From Aquilaria yunnanensis (Eukaryota; Streptophyta; Magnoliopsida; Malvales; Thymelaeaceae), in contig CM077600.1 of NCBI GenBank assembly GCA_039654915.1, forward strand, positions 43,012,492 to 43,076,491: 64,000 nucleotides of DNA, in the 5' to 3' direction. Position 1 is the first letter of the stretch, and the number at the start of each line of letters is the position of its first letter. Below the pieces are notes generated by a model. It made no database searches and was not told the DNA's origin. It was given only the letters and a program-made list of their open reading frames with translations. A program made the translations under genes and the position numbers. Shown piece by piece: positions 25,901-34,414 of the stretch.

Positions 25901-26564
25901 AAAAAGATGTTTACCATCGTATCAAAGGGATCCTCCAAATCATTAGAGGAGGCAAGGTTTTCCAAATCCTTAAAACATGTTACCTAAATGCACCTTATGC
26001 AACCAAATTTGAAGAAAAATGGGAAGATTTTCAGCAGCTAAACAGTCTCTTAAGAACTAGGTACGGGGAAAACACGAGGATGCGCACAGGCAAAGACAAG
26101 TAAGATGCGTAACTTTTTGTGTAAACAAAAACTGCACAGGAAGTAGTCAAAAGCTCAGAGCTTTTTCTCCTTAAATTTTCCAGAAGCCAAACAGAGCGGT
26201 ATAGCAAGGACAAGAATAGTAGAGAGAAGATGATCAACTTACGGTTGAGCGGGATGGATTTGCGTGTCAACTCTTGTCCTCACCACTATCAATGACAACA
26301 TTATAATTGTGGGAAGAAAAATCTGCACAAAAGAAAATTCGTAACTAAAATGAAAAAAAAACAAAACAAACAAACAAGCAGTAATTCAAAAACCCAAGCA
26401 ATAACCAATCCCCATGACCAACAACTTGAAGCACCGAAAAAAAAACTCCATGTATGATGAAGAAAACGAAAAGAAACCTCAGCAGCAGTGATGAAAGGGT
26501 GTCGAATTTTAAGGAGCCAAATCTTGCGAAGCATGGCCTTCAATTGTCTCTTTGAAGTTCCCAT
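337..26564 (-). CDS. ABCA1: ABC transporter A family member 1 (full-length ABCA1/AOH1 type), 3' end outside window
   Basis: Membrane ATP-driven transporter of the ABCA subfamily. Coding exons in transcript order: 26564-26478, 26322-26243, 25663-25495, 25013-24931, 22854-22638, 21985-21759, 21663-21603, 21430-21344, 19447-19215, 19102-18988, 18896-18807, 18473-18259, 18174-18062, 16194-16088, 14213-14151, 13698-13612, 7405-7307, 7219-7035, 5949-5895, 5771-5700, 4885-4178, 4071-3893, 3139-2929, 2239-2156, 1840-1799, 1687-1591, 660-533, 441-337. All introns are GT..AG and the phases join to 1333 residues. The N-terminus ([14 protein letters not shown]) fits the plant family start. TMD1 lies at about 30-490. 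NBD1 has Walker [10 protein letters not shown] (~593), Q-loop CPQTD (~638), signature LSGGM (~692), Walker B ILDEP (~714) and H-loop TTH (748). TMD2 starts in the 708-bp exon. NBD2 and about 550 C-terminal residues are missing because the window ends. The substrate cannot be read from sequence. Several introns carry transposons. Confidence 0.96.
743..781. repeat. C(21)A(18) composite homopolymer
   Basis: A run of 21 C is followed directly by 18 A, inside an ABCA1 intron. Similar C-then-A tracts occur at 13967-14000 and, on the other strand, at 56004-56040. Confidence 0.9.
5613..5634. repeat. C(22) homopolymer
   Basis: A run of 22 C inside the ABCA1 intron between exons 20 and 21, followed by GCGGGGG. 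Length calls in such runs are unreliable in most sequencing data. Confidence 0.85.
7590..8125 (+). pseudogene. RTE-like LINE reverse-transcriptase 3' remnant in ABCA1 intron 16
   Basis: Broken plus-strand frames resemble the C-terminal part of plant RTE-type LINE polyproteins. Successive recognisable pieces are [27 protein letters not shown] (about 7670), [20 protein letters not shown] (about 7717-7780), and then IRN..., [14 protein letters not shown] (about 7850) and a block ending near IHATDPN. The 3' tail is a short TTGATTGATTGATGA-type repeat (about 8108-8122), as expected for RTE ends. Stops and frameshifts separate the pieces, so it is dead. It lies antisense to ABCA1 and just upstream of the Copia element. 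Confidence 0.75.
8501..8505. repeat. Copia target-site duplication, left copy (ACACC)
   Basis: The same five bases follow the 3' LTR at 13474-13478. Confidence 0.95.
8506..8750 (+). repeat. Copia 5' LTR
   Basis: 245 bp with TG..CA ends. TATAAAT at 8693-8699 is a candidate promoter and AATAAA at 8716-8721 a candidate polyadenylation signal. Between 8572 and 8672 there are alternating AATCCCT and AGGGATT motifs that can form hairpins. Confidence 0.95.
8751..8762 (+). other. Primer-binding site (initiator tRNA-Met type)
   Basis: TGGTATCAGAGC starts at the first base after the 5' LTR. It matches the complement of the 3' end of plant initiator tRNA-Met, the usual Copia minus-strand primer. Confidence 0.93.
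8929..13221 (+). CDS. Copia gag-pol polyprotein, intact
   Basis: A 1430-residue frame with no stop or frameshift. Gag fills about 1-340 and ends with a CX2CX4HX4C zinc knuckle (253-266, starting CTYC). The aspartic protease has the DSGA site at 353-356. Integrase has an HX4H...CX2C finger (H491, H496, C520, C523) and a D,D(35)E triad (D550, D613, E649). Reverse transcriptase has the YVDD box at 1113-1116, and RNase H has the TDADYAG block near 1276. The stop codon lies 7 bp before the 3' LTR, overlapping the polypurine tract. Every hallmark catalytic residue I looked for is present, so it may be autonomous. Expression cannot be judged from sequence. Confidence 0.97.
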   Translation: MSGETVTSAPAQVDSHLHTGDLQTIQAAYRLNGQNYLKWSQLVRTYLKGKGKISHILGLGPELDDPGFDAWDEEDSMIMSWLWSSMTPEISDTCMFLPSARGIWDAVQQTYSRAHDAARVYEVKVKTLAAKQGSRSVTEYANLLQNLWHELDHYRVLEPKCPDDAVILKNFIERDRVYDFLVGLNTEFDQVRIQILGKEEVPPLNEVIALVRAEESRRGIMLEPKDLEGSAMVAREGNYSAPKGRDSKDNLWCTYCKKPRHTRDRCWKLHGKPSTSSKEWVNRGDPRAVQQANNVSTISQQSQGPFNEEEIERLRGLLGTLKPESGSASVTLSGASLSLGLHASASVFPWILDSGATDHMTPSSLHFTTYTPCPSNKKISVADGSLITVAGIGNIQITPSLLLKNVLHVPKLSTSLISINKLTQDMNCHAVFFPSYCVFQDQVLGKKIGLAKERNGLYYLEETNKPSQNIMHVTHESFLTASNKDLIWHQHFRFGHPSFSVLKTMFPSLFKSIDIETFHCDVCEFAKHKRVSFPSSNKKSSIPFYLIHSDIWGPSRIPNITGSRWFVTFIDDCTRVTWVFLLKSKSDLSNILPSFHNMIKNQFGVRIKRFRSDNATDYFNQTFSSFFQKEGIVHESSCVNTPQQNGVAERKNGHLLQTTRAFLFQNQVPKQYWGEAVLTAAYTINRLPSKALDNQTPMQTLSQFYPDIRTSNNLTPRIFGCPAFVHVHNKGKLDPRAIKCVFLGYSPTQKGYKCYHPVTKKFYTSVDVTFEEGLSFFSQPSLPRDTIPNLLPLEILPSLPPPNHQQSQPSDASESCTSEPQKNSSDVHDNMRYMQVYSRRKNPDSELKQVQDSALNPGTEVHPEPISSIDKDELPIALRKGTRECTKHPLYPLAKSVTFQRFSQSHRSFLASLDTIPIPETLAKALSNKEWREAMRVEMEALEKNRTWELVDLPKNKKAVGCKWVFTIKYKSDGSVERYKARLVAKGYTQTYGVDYQETFAPVAKMNTVRVLLSLAANYSWDLQQFDVKNAFLHGDLEDEIYMDIPPAFGEGIKGNKVCKLKKALYGLKQSPRAWFGRFTNVMLNSSYKQSQGDHTLFIKHTASRGVTALLVYVDDIIVTGNDEKEKEALKNCLAREFEIKELGRLKYFLGIEVAHSKQGIFISQQKYVVDLLRETGKMACKPASTPIDPNHKLGEASEDARVNKEMFQRLVGKLIYLAHTRPDIAYAVSIISQFMHDPKEVHLQAAHRILHYLKANPGKGILFRRNGGLILEAYTDADYAGCPVDRRSTSGYCTFLGGNLVTWRSKKQNVVARSSAEAEFRAMTQGVCELLWLKIILEDLKIPQEGSMRLYCDNKSAISIAHNPVQHDRTKHIEIDRHFIKEKLDSQVICTPYVSTKGQLADIFTKGLNSKDFHRIVDKLGMEDLYSPA
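13219..13228 (+). other. Polypurine tract of the Copia element
   Basis: TGAGGGGGGG lies directly before the 3' LTR and includes the gag-pol stop codon TGA. This is the expected plus-strand primer. Confidence 0.85.
13229..13473 (+). repeat. Copia 3' LTR
   Basis: 245 bp, read as identical to the 5' LTR base for base, followed by the ACACC duplication. Confidence 0.95.
13967..14000. repeat. C(22)A(12) composite homopolymer
   Basis: 22 C followed directly by 12 A in the ABCA1 intron between exons 15 and 16. Same layout as 743-781. Confidence 0.9.
14330..14730. repeat. GC-richer degenerate repeat block in an ABCA1 intron
   Basis: Variants of ACCCAAGAACTGGACC and AACCTGACC recur many times up to about 14560. 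Complementary motifs such as TCAGGTCAGTCGGGG and GGTCCAGGTCCTAGGGTC follow to about 14730. This looks like a decayed minisatellite or a foldback. No coding sense seen. Confidence 0.5.
19664..19990 (-). mobile_element. TRIM-like element in ABCA1 intron 8
   Basis: Two roughly 105-bp direct repeats (about 19664-19775 and 19888-19990) share the pattern GACTTAACCATGTG...TTAC and a GGTAATG(G/A)..GGAGA core. Read on the minus strand, the 5' repeat begins TGTTAAGGGG. It is followed by a decayed initiator-Met primer site (TGGTAATAGAACC). It matches the element at 54284-54585 in layout and sequence. The flanking duplication is imperfect (GTTCAT/GTTTAT). There is no coding capacity. Confidence 0.7.
24600..24712 (+). 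mobile_element. Solo TRIM terminal repeat in ABCA1 intron 4
   Basis: About 113 bp matching one terminal repeat of the TRIM family: GTTAGGTGGTAAAATCTCAC at the start, a CAATTGCCGATTGGTTTTCA-type core, and GGATGCTTCAACA at the end. It is in the orientation opposite to the 19.7 kb copy. No clear target duplication found, so the boundaries are approximate. Confidence 0.6.
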
Positions 26565-27590
26565 TCTCTTCCTCCTCCCCCTGTTCTCCTTTTCTCCTTC
26601 CGATGATCACAGATACAGAAGTCAAAGCCCTAGGGAGAGAAGTCAAGCTCAGAGCTGTAGTGGAACAGACGAATAGGTGAGAAACTGACTGGTAAACCGT
26701 ATGGCTGCTGGGCGGAGAGGAAAGAGGAAGGAGGTGGCAAAGGCATCTCGCCAAGTAACGACATTTGGAAAGTGAAAATAAAAAGAAAGCGCGACGAAAA
26801 ACACAGACGGGAAAAAACCACAGACCTCCCATTGAACTTTGATACAGAAGTCTAACAAACATCCAAACTCCATGTGGATTCAAACGAGACCGACTTTGAA
26901 AAGAGCCGCTAGAAGAGACGTTCCTGCTGTTTACAGACATCGGCTTCTTTTTCCTTTTGTAAACTGATACATTAACAAATGAGAGCTTAGTTGAATACAA
27001 ATCAAAGCTTTGGGTGGCGTCGGTGATTATTTTAATTAAGTCTTATGTAATTCTAACTTATGTCGTAAGTTATCCTCTTATAATATAAAAATATATAATT
27101 TGGCCCAGAGTTTTATAAATCAATCAATCACATCATTAGCCTACAAAAAACCTACAAGCTTTCTTTTTTTAACTTTTGCCTTTTTACATTTTTTTTCTCT
27201 TGTTGTATTTTTTGTCAAGCGGCAACTCTCTTTGGTACTTTTCTATTGCTATTTTTTCTACCTCGTTCTTTTTGAACAAAAAATCTCTATTTCTTTTTCT
27301 TACATTATCATTTTTTTATATTGATTACATTTAATTATGCATTCCCTTATTTCATTAGTTTGCTCTAATTTCAATAATTCACTTTGATTTCAGTTTCACT
27401 CTGATTTTTCATTATTTTCTTTGATTTATAATTTTTTTATAATTACATTGTTTACTTTGACTTAGTTTTTTCTAATTTTATTCGTTGCTCTAGTTTGTTC
27501 ATTCCTCCAATATGTCCTAAAAAGAAATATGAAATTTAACACAAGAAAGTCTTAAAAAGAAGAAATGAAGCAACAAACACAAAAAAAAAA
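26565..27590 (-). other. ABCA1 5' leader and promoter region
   Basis: Upstream of the ABCA1 start codon (26562-26564). The first 450 bp are GC-richer and probably hold the 5' UTR. Beyond about 27050 the sequence becomes strongly AT-rich. A TATA-rich stretch at 27078-27105 is a possible but unproven core promoter. The open frames here do not resemble any protein I know. Confidence 0.4.
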
Positions 27591-27826
27591 AATTGAAATT
27601 TTATTCAATTTTATCAGTTCCTATTTGTTCTTTTATTAGTAGTTGTTTGTTCTTATACTAGTTGTCGTTTGTTCTTTTATTTTAATCCTGTTTTTTCTTT
27701 AGTTAAAGTACATAAATGCTCTTTTATTATTATTTTTTTTATCAATAATTATTTATTTATTTTATCAATTCCTACTTATTCTTTAAATAAACTAGTTGTC
27801 TGTTTTTTTATAAGTAATTATTTATT

Positions 27827-29286
27827 GGCCAAAATGCACATATGGTCCTCCAACTTGACAAACTCGAGCGAGTTAATCCTTTTTATTTGACTCAGTGCGA
27901 GTTAATCCTCTAACTTTCTAGATTTAGCTTGTTAGTCTCGAAAGTTTGCTAAACTAAACGATTTAATCCAACATCTAACGGAAAGCGTCCAGCTCGGACA
28001 CCTTTGACTTAACGCCGTCTTGTGGGTGAACAGGTGGACGATTCTCTTCTCCGCCATCGCAATTGCAGAGAGATTTTGCCTTCTCACCCCCACCATCGAC
28101 CGCATCTTCTCTCGCCACCATGCCGCCATCCTCGTCACAGTCGCCCAAATCCCAAAACATCCTCATCACAACCGCCATTTTCTTGCGCTGGGACTCTAAT
28201 CTTGATGCCGCAATCATCCGGGCCACCGCCCACGGCAGCACCTGCTTCGATTTCAAGTATGCCCATCTCATCTTTTCGTGCGTTCAAGCCTCCACCAACT
28301 AATTCTCCCTCTGACAAGTCAAATGAGGAAGACTGATAGCTGGCTCGTCACTTTTAAAGGCCTAATTCTTCTCCACGGAGTTCTGCACTACGGTTCTCCG
28401 GCGACTGTGCAGATCAGGAAGTTGGGTTTTGACACGTTGGGTTTCACGGACAAACATTTGAAACTGAACGAGAGTTTGGGGTTTAACATGTTCATTCGGA
28501 ATTATTTATCGTTCCTGGATCAGAGATGTTTCGCGGCAGAACAGGTGAGCGAAACAGAGGACTATATGGCCGTTCAGGAAATGCATAAGCTGAAAAAGTT
28601 ACAGAATTTGCTCAAATTGTTGCTTCAAATTCGGTTGATCGCCGGAAACATGATGGTTGCTCTGATCAATTTCTTCCCCAGAAAACATATAATCACATAA
28701 TCGGACCCAATAACATTTTCCCCAAACCTTTTCAAATCGAACCCAGTAACATTTCCTAAAAATTTCTTCTCCAAACAACACATAATCATGAGGCTTCAAT
28801 CTAATCTCTTTCCACTACCTTGCTTGCTTCTGTTGGGCGAATGCGTGATGAATGAGGCTTCACCGTTGGCGGCAGCTTTTCGGCTGGGACGGACTCGAGT
28901 TGGGTGGGATTCGTTGAGCAAGGCCCATTGGATCTATTGATTCATCTGTTCGTCACTTCAGTTTCCTTTGGTCGATTCGATTCCATTTCAATTCCTCTTC
29001 GATTACTTTGGTTGATTCAATTGGAATATGGGGAGCTTCGCCGGAACGGACGAACGATGAGAGTAATGAGACGAGATGACGTGGAAAACGGGTTGATGTG
29101 TCAGGACAAGCTCAGCACATCTTCATGCCACATCAGCAAGATATCTAACTCTATTTACCTTTCCATCCAATTTGGACGAACTCGTTAGATTTTGTAAAGT
29201 TAAGGGACTAACTTGCACTGAGTCAAAGATAAAGGACTAACTCGTTAGAGTTGGCCAAGTTGAAGGACCAAATGCGCATTTTGGCC
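27827..29286. mobile_element. Pack-MULE (non-autonomous Mutator-like element) with captured gene fragment
   Basis: 1460-bp element with terminal inverted repeats of about 115-120 bp and roughly 80% identity by eye. The left end reads GGCCAAAATGCACATATGG and the right end, reverse-complemented, reads GGCCAAAATGCGCATTTGG. A perfect 9-bp target duplication, TTATTTATT, flanks it (27818-27826 and 29287-29295), the size expected for Mutator. There is no transposase. The interior carries part of an ANTH-domain gene. It sits inside the T-rich minisatellite. Confidence 0.88.
28157..28670 (+). pseudogene. Captured ANTH-domain (putative clathrin-assembly protein) fragment inside Pack-MULE
   Basis: The frame around 28195-28300 encodes NLDAAIIRATAHGSTCFDFK, matching the start of the ANTH domain in plant clathrin-assembly proteins. 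After a frameshift and stop near 28300, another frame continues the same domain: SWLVTFKGLILLHGVLHYG, then LGFNMFIRNYLSFLDQRCF, then LKKLQNLLKLLLQIR. The order and spacing match the single-exon At1g14686/At1g25240/At1g68110 type as I remember it. The N-terminal tip and everything after about 170 residues are absent. Full-length family members bind membrane phosphoinositides and clathrin. This piece is disabled. Confidence 0.78.
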
Positions 29287-30068
29287 TTATTTATTTTTTT
29301 ATCAGGAGTTGTTTGTTCTTTTACTAGTAGTTGTTTATTTTTGCTTATTCTTTTGATACTGCCTATTCTTTTACTAACACTTATTTGTTCTTTTATTAGT
29401 AATTATTTATTATTTTATTAATTTATGCATGTTATTTAGAAAATTAGTTATCTATTCTTTTATAAGTAGATTTTTGTTCGTTTACTAGTAGTTATTTATT
29501 TTTTTACTAGTAGCTGCTTATTCTGTTATCAATTTCTGCTTTTTTTAGATAAATTAATTGTTTGTTTTTTTATCAGTAGTTGCTTATTCTTTTAATAATG
29601 TCTTTTTGGTCTTTTAACAATTTCTGCTTGTTCTTTGAATAAAATAATTATTTATTCTTTTATTAGTAATTATCCGCTCTTTTATGAGTAGTAGCTTGTT
29701 CTTTTAGAATCAGTTGTTTGTTCTTTTCTCAATTCTTACTTGTTTTCTTAAGTAAACTAGTTGTTTGTTCTATTATCAGTGTTATATGTTCTCTTCTAAA
29801 CCGCTATTTGTTCTTTTATCAATTCATACTTGTTCTTTAGATAAAATGGAAGTCTATTCTTTTATTAGTAGTTATTTATTTTTTCACCAACAGTTGTATG
29901 TTCTTTTATGAATTTTTTTTTTGTTCTTTTACAAATCTATTATTTTTCGGTTCTTATATATTATTTTATTTATGTTCTTTTTCATTTACTACATCTTCTT
30001 TTATGCTTTATTGTTTGTTCTTTTATAAATCTATTCTTTCATAGTTCCTTTATGTTCTTTTATGTATT

Positions 30069-31523
30069 TGTTGTGAAATTTTAAAACCACTATTCCGCAA
30101 GTGCACGGTAGACGTGTAGATAGGGTGAGTGGGTATCGTTCCCACAAAGATTGATTAAATTGATTGCCAAGTACCACTACTCAAAGTAAACTTTAGCTAA
30201 ACAACCAAAGTTGGATGAAAATGTAGGCAACTTAAACAAGTGACTAACCTTAGCTAAATGGAATACTATTAACCTAGAATGCAAGTATGCAATGTAAAAA
30301 TTGTAGTTTTTATCAAATCATGAAAGAACACTTCCTATGGGTTCACTACTTGTCTTGATTTGTTGGTGAACTTAGGTGAGTGGGTTAATTTCCAATGTAT
30401 GTTGATAAAGTTATTCAACCAAATTCTTACTTTTTCAAGTGAAAGAATTAATCTATCTAATCTAAACTTAATAAGGATTTTCACCCGATTACAAGTTTAG
30501 AAAGAGGTATTAAAGCTCAATTTACCTTTACCTAATGACTTAGACTAATTTTCCAACAAGTCCATAGCCATTAAATTCTTCTCCTATGTCCAATAACTTC
30601 TAATCTTTTCCAAGAGTTTAAATGCAATTTATAGTGCAACTAATTGTGGCCATCAACTAGCTAACACAACATTAAGCTCAAGAGAAGAATAAACATACAT
30701 TTAGTAGAAACTTAACATCACATAACTATGAATTCATCCAACATAATTAATCCAAGTAGCTACATCCATAGAAAGTGCAAAATAAGACTACTCCATAACT
30801 AAATAAAACATAATCATAAAAGTAAACATAATAGCATCCATGAAGAACTACAAGGTAGATGAAAGAATAAACCCAAGATGGCTAGAAGCTCTTGAATCCA
30901 AAGTCTCCAAGCTAGTCTCCTTGAGCACTCCAAGCAATCTCTAAGTTAGCTCCAATGGTCACCAAGAAGAAACTAAGAAAAGCTAAAAAATACTAACTAT
31001 GGTGGAAAAACCCAAAAAACTAGTTCTAGGAAAAACAAGATGAAGATGAAGAAGTTACTCCCCTCCTTGCTAGGTTCCAGATTCTTCTCCTCTAGAGGAT
31101 GTCCCTTTCACTCACCAAACCCATTGGATAGAAAACCTTGGCTAATAGCAAGCTTGAGTTCAAATGTGAAGTAGGGGACCACTTTTCCGGGTGACTGGCG
31201 CCTAAGCGCCAGAAGGGGGTGTCTGGGCACCGCGGCGCCAAAAGGGATGTCTGGGAGCCTAGGCGCTAAAGTGCCCTTTTCTTGGCAGAGGACTTTATAC
31301 TGTGGCGCTTAGGCGCCACAGTTATAATGTCCGTTGACTTTTGCGTTCCCGTTTTTCGTGACACTTGTCCCGGTGCCATTCCAATGCTATGGTCCGCTTC
31401 TCTAACCTACAAAATGAAGGATCAAAGCAAGAATTGGCCAAAAATATTGAGTGATGAGGTAGAAAATTGTGGTCAAAGTTGACAAAAAGTCAACATGTTT
31501 GACCACAAAATTAACATTTATCA
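30069..31523. mobile_element. Solo LTR, about 1.46 kb
   Basis: Begins TGTTGTGAAATT and ends ATTTATCA, with a perfect 5-bp duplication GTATT (30064-30068 and 31524-31528). No internal retroviral-type genes and no second LTR. It contains the phrase CGCAAGTGCACGG...GGGTATCGTTCCCACAAAG near the left end, seen in many plant LTRs. A cluster of GGCGCC-type palindromes lies at about 31196-31320. The parent family is not identified, though a Gypsy type is likely from the length. It interrupts the T-rich minisatellite. Confidence 0.78.
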
Positions 31524-31912
31524 GTATTATTGTTTTTTTTATAAATATGTTCTTTTTATGGATCATATATGTTCTTTTGTCCTTGTTCTTTTTCAATTTA
31601 TACATGTTTTTATGCATTTTTTATTTAATAATTATGTTCTTTTATTTGTATTTATTTGTTTTTTATTAGTTAACAATTTATAAAATGAAAAAAACTGTAT
31701 AAACTATTTTTTTTAAATAAAAAATATTAAATTTTTAAAAAACATATGCTTTATTAATTGTAGTCCAAACTATTTGGTAATTGACATAAATAAATTATTG
31801 TTATTAATTATAGTCAAAATTGTTAAGCAAACAACTAAAGATAAAAATAAACAAGAAAATGAGAACTTTTCTAAACCAGTTAATAAGGGTTAGAACGACT
31901 TGAAGCTTTACA

Positions 31913-32245
31913 CCTAGTTCATTTTAACTTAAGTCAATTGACTCTAAAATAACTTATTTTATTCTTACATTTTTCCCCCATAACTAATTTTAATTAAAAT
32001 CTAATATTATATATCCTCAATAATATATTAAAAATACAATTTTGTTATCTTAATAAATATTTATGAATTTTTTTAGTTTAAGCCATTAAAAAATAAAAAT
32101 TCATAAAAATGTAATAATATCATGAAATTTTATTTTTAAATGGATTATTGCACATACATAATATTGACTTTAAAATAAAATTATTTTTAGGTAAAAAATG
32201 TAAAAATAAAAATAAGTCAATTGACTTGAGTTGAAACGAATTGGC
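31913..32245. mobile_element. MITE copy 1
   Basis: AT-rich element with inverted ends: AACTTAAGTCAATTGACT on the left, and AGTCAATTGACTTGAGTT then GAAACGAATTGG on the right. Its sequence aligns along its length with the element at 34415-34745. Exact ends and target duplication not resolved. Confidence 0.6.
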
Positions 32246-32588
32246 TCTTAATTTTCTGGTGAGAGGTGGCAGATGAGCATTGATTTGTCAGTCGAAAAAA
32301 GTCTACTAGTGTTTCCAAGTATAAGGGGAAAAAAAAACCTAGTATCTGGTAAAGAAGGGGGGTTTGGGGTATGGGGCAAAACTAAAGAAGTAAAGTCTCA
32401 AACCTAGCCTGCAAGGCCCCAAGTGTCTTAACCAGTCGACCTAGCACTCCGTGTTTATCCAAGGGTTAAGGATTTATCTTATTTATTTTAATTTTGTATT
32501 TGTTCAGTGTGCCATGCACACATAAGATTTATCCATTTTGATATGTTAGTAATTATTCGCTTGTTTTGTATATCAATTGAAAGTTTTA

Positions 32589-33871
32589 AGCATAAAGTCA
32601 TTTTTAACCCTTAAACTGGGATGACTCGGACACTTAACTCCCTAAACGTCAACTTGGCCAAGCTTACCCCCTCAACTTGGTAAAATGGTACACTTAAGTA
32701 TTTTTCCTCCTTAGCTCTATTAGGTAAAATATATTAGACATCCCCTTGCTTTATTTTTCATTCATTTTCATCCTTAACCTCTTAAGCTCTGTGATTCTTT
32801 CCTTAAATTTTTGAAAAAGTCACAAAATTCTTTCCTTAATTGAATTTATGTTTAACTTGAGGGGGGTCTATGTTCTGACTCTATGAACAGCAAAGTTTAC
32901 AACGAGGGTTTTAATGGACAGTTAACAATGCAAAGAATTAAGATGACAATTTAGTCATCTCAAAAGCCAAAATGGGACCAACAAAAAAAGTTTTGTTTAT
33001 ATTTTTCTTTTCAAGTACCTAAATGTTTTATTTGGATGAAAATTTTGATAAATTCCCATAATTTTAGAGTACTGATATTTTAAAATTCAATAATTTGAAA
33101 CTCCAGCATTTATAGATTCCCTATTTGGATTTAATGCCTCCTTTAATACCAAAGCCAATGGAGGAAGAAACTTTGCTGATAAAAATAGAAACATAAAAAT
33201 AAAGTAAGAAACCTTAGTAGACATCTCTTTCTCAAAGCTCGGAGAGTCATTTAACCAATTTTTCTCAAATAAATCACTATTCATTTTCTCCCTTATCATA
33301 ATTCACATCTTTTCCAACTATGAGCGATTAAACCAAACTTTTAAGATTAGCCAAAGAAACAATCTAACTCAAAAAATTACAAGAAGAAAGATGATCAAAT
33401 TCAAAATAGTTGCAAAAATGATCAAAAGAACTTTAATTTTTCTAGTACTTTTTTTCAAAAAAAGAATAACTCCACTCATGATAAAGAAACGAACACAGAT
33501 AGTTCCAAGTCCCATGTACAACTCCATATGGAAAGAAAAAAAAAATAAAGCCTTAGCTCAAATGACTACACCGCTTAAAAGCCTTACGCCCCTTTCAAAC
33601 AATCAAACATAGATTCAAATGAGGAAAGAATCTTTGTGCTTTTTCAAAAGTTTGGAGAAAAAATCACGAAGTTTATAAGGTTAAGGATGAAAATGAACAA
33701 AAAAAATAAAGCTAGAGGACTTCCAACATATTTTACCTAACACATTAGGGAAGGGAAAGACCTTAAGTGTACATTTTTACCAAGTTGATTGGGTGAGTTG
33801 AACTAAATTGATATTCAGGAGGTTAAGCATCCATGTCATTTGAGTTTGAGGGCTAAAAATGCCTTTAGGCC
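32589..33871. mobile_element. MULE-like non-autonomous element with long terminal inverted repeats
   Basis: 1283-bp element. Inverted repeats of about 250 bp (about 32589-32850 and 33610-33871) share cores such as CAACTTGGTAAAATGGTACA, TTCATTTTCATCCTTAACCT and TTTTGAAAAAG. A perfect 9-bp target duplication AAAGTTTTA flanks it (32580-32588 and 33872-33880). The interior has no transposase and no gene I recognise. Two copies of one MITE family lie on either side of it. Confidence 0.8.
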
Positions 33872-34414
33872 AAAGTTTTACTTAAAGAAATCCAAAACAG
33901 TTTTTTCTTAAACCATTTTTTGGAAAAATTAGGTTTTTTTTTGCTGATTTTTCTTTTTCCTGGTTGGGTACAAAAAAAAATATTAAAAAAATTCTTTTAA
34001 AAATTTTTACAAGTGGTTATTACTTAAATAAAATTTTGGTTTTTAAATCACATTGATTTGGACAAAAAATCAGAAAAAATGAAAATAATAAATTATTTTT
34101 TAATGAGAAAAGTGCAGATTTTTCAACACAAAACCTTGAAGATGTCAATGTTTTAAGACAAACTTTCCATTAATATTCGTATTTACTACAACAAATGTTA
34201 TAACATGTTACATGTGAAAAAATTATTTGGTATATCTTTTGTCAAGTGAAATTTGAATAGTTTGAAAAGAAAAGAAGTAATATTCGAAGGTCTTACCAGT
34301 TTATAATCCAATGGTAATATTAATTTCATAATAAAGCCAAAAACTTACAGACATGGTATTTGTAATTTTGAGGTCAGGCATTATAATTACTCTTAAGTAT
34401 ATAAGAGAAATCAC

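Larger units (their letters stand above)
27590..31680. repeat. T-rich degenerate minisatellite (TTGTTCTTTTA units), interrupted by two insertions
   Basis: Imperfect repeats of a TAGTTGTTTGTTCTTTTATT-like unit fill 27590-27826, 29287-30068 and 31524-31680. They were evidently one tract before a MULE (27827-29286) and an LTR (30069-31523) inserted. The repeat content on both sides of each insertion is the same. Non-coding. Confidence 0.75.

Noticed and set aside
26509..27000. 163-codon minus open frame upstream of and overlapping ABCA1 exon 1
   Set aside because: It is out of frame with the ABCA1 start, low in complexity (S/F-rich) and resembles no protein. Probably 5' UTR read by chance.
28904..29188. 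94-codon plus frame inside the Pack-MULE
   Set aside because: It runs into the inverted repeat and has no known domain. Chance frame.
29287..30068. Regular spacing of short repeats, considered as a CRISPR-like array
   Set aside because: The units are degenerate and T-rich with no unique spacers, in plant DNA. It is a minisatellite.
33087..33299. 70-codon minus frame in the MULE interior
   Set aside because: Hydrophobic AT-driven frame without a recognisable family. Not enough to call a captured gene.
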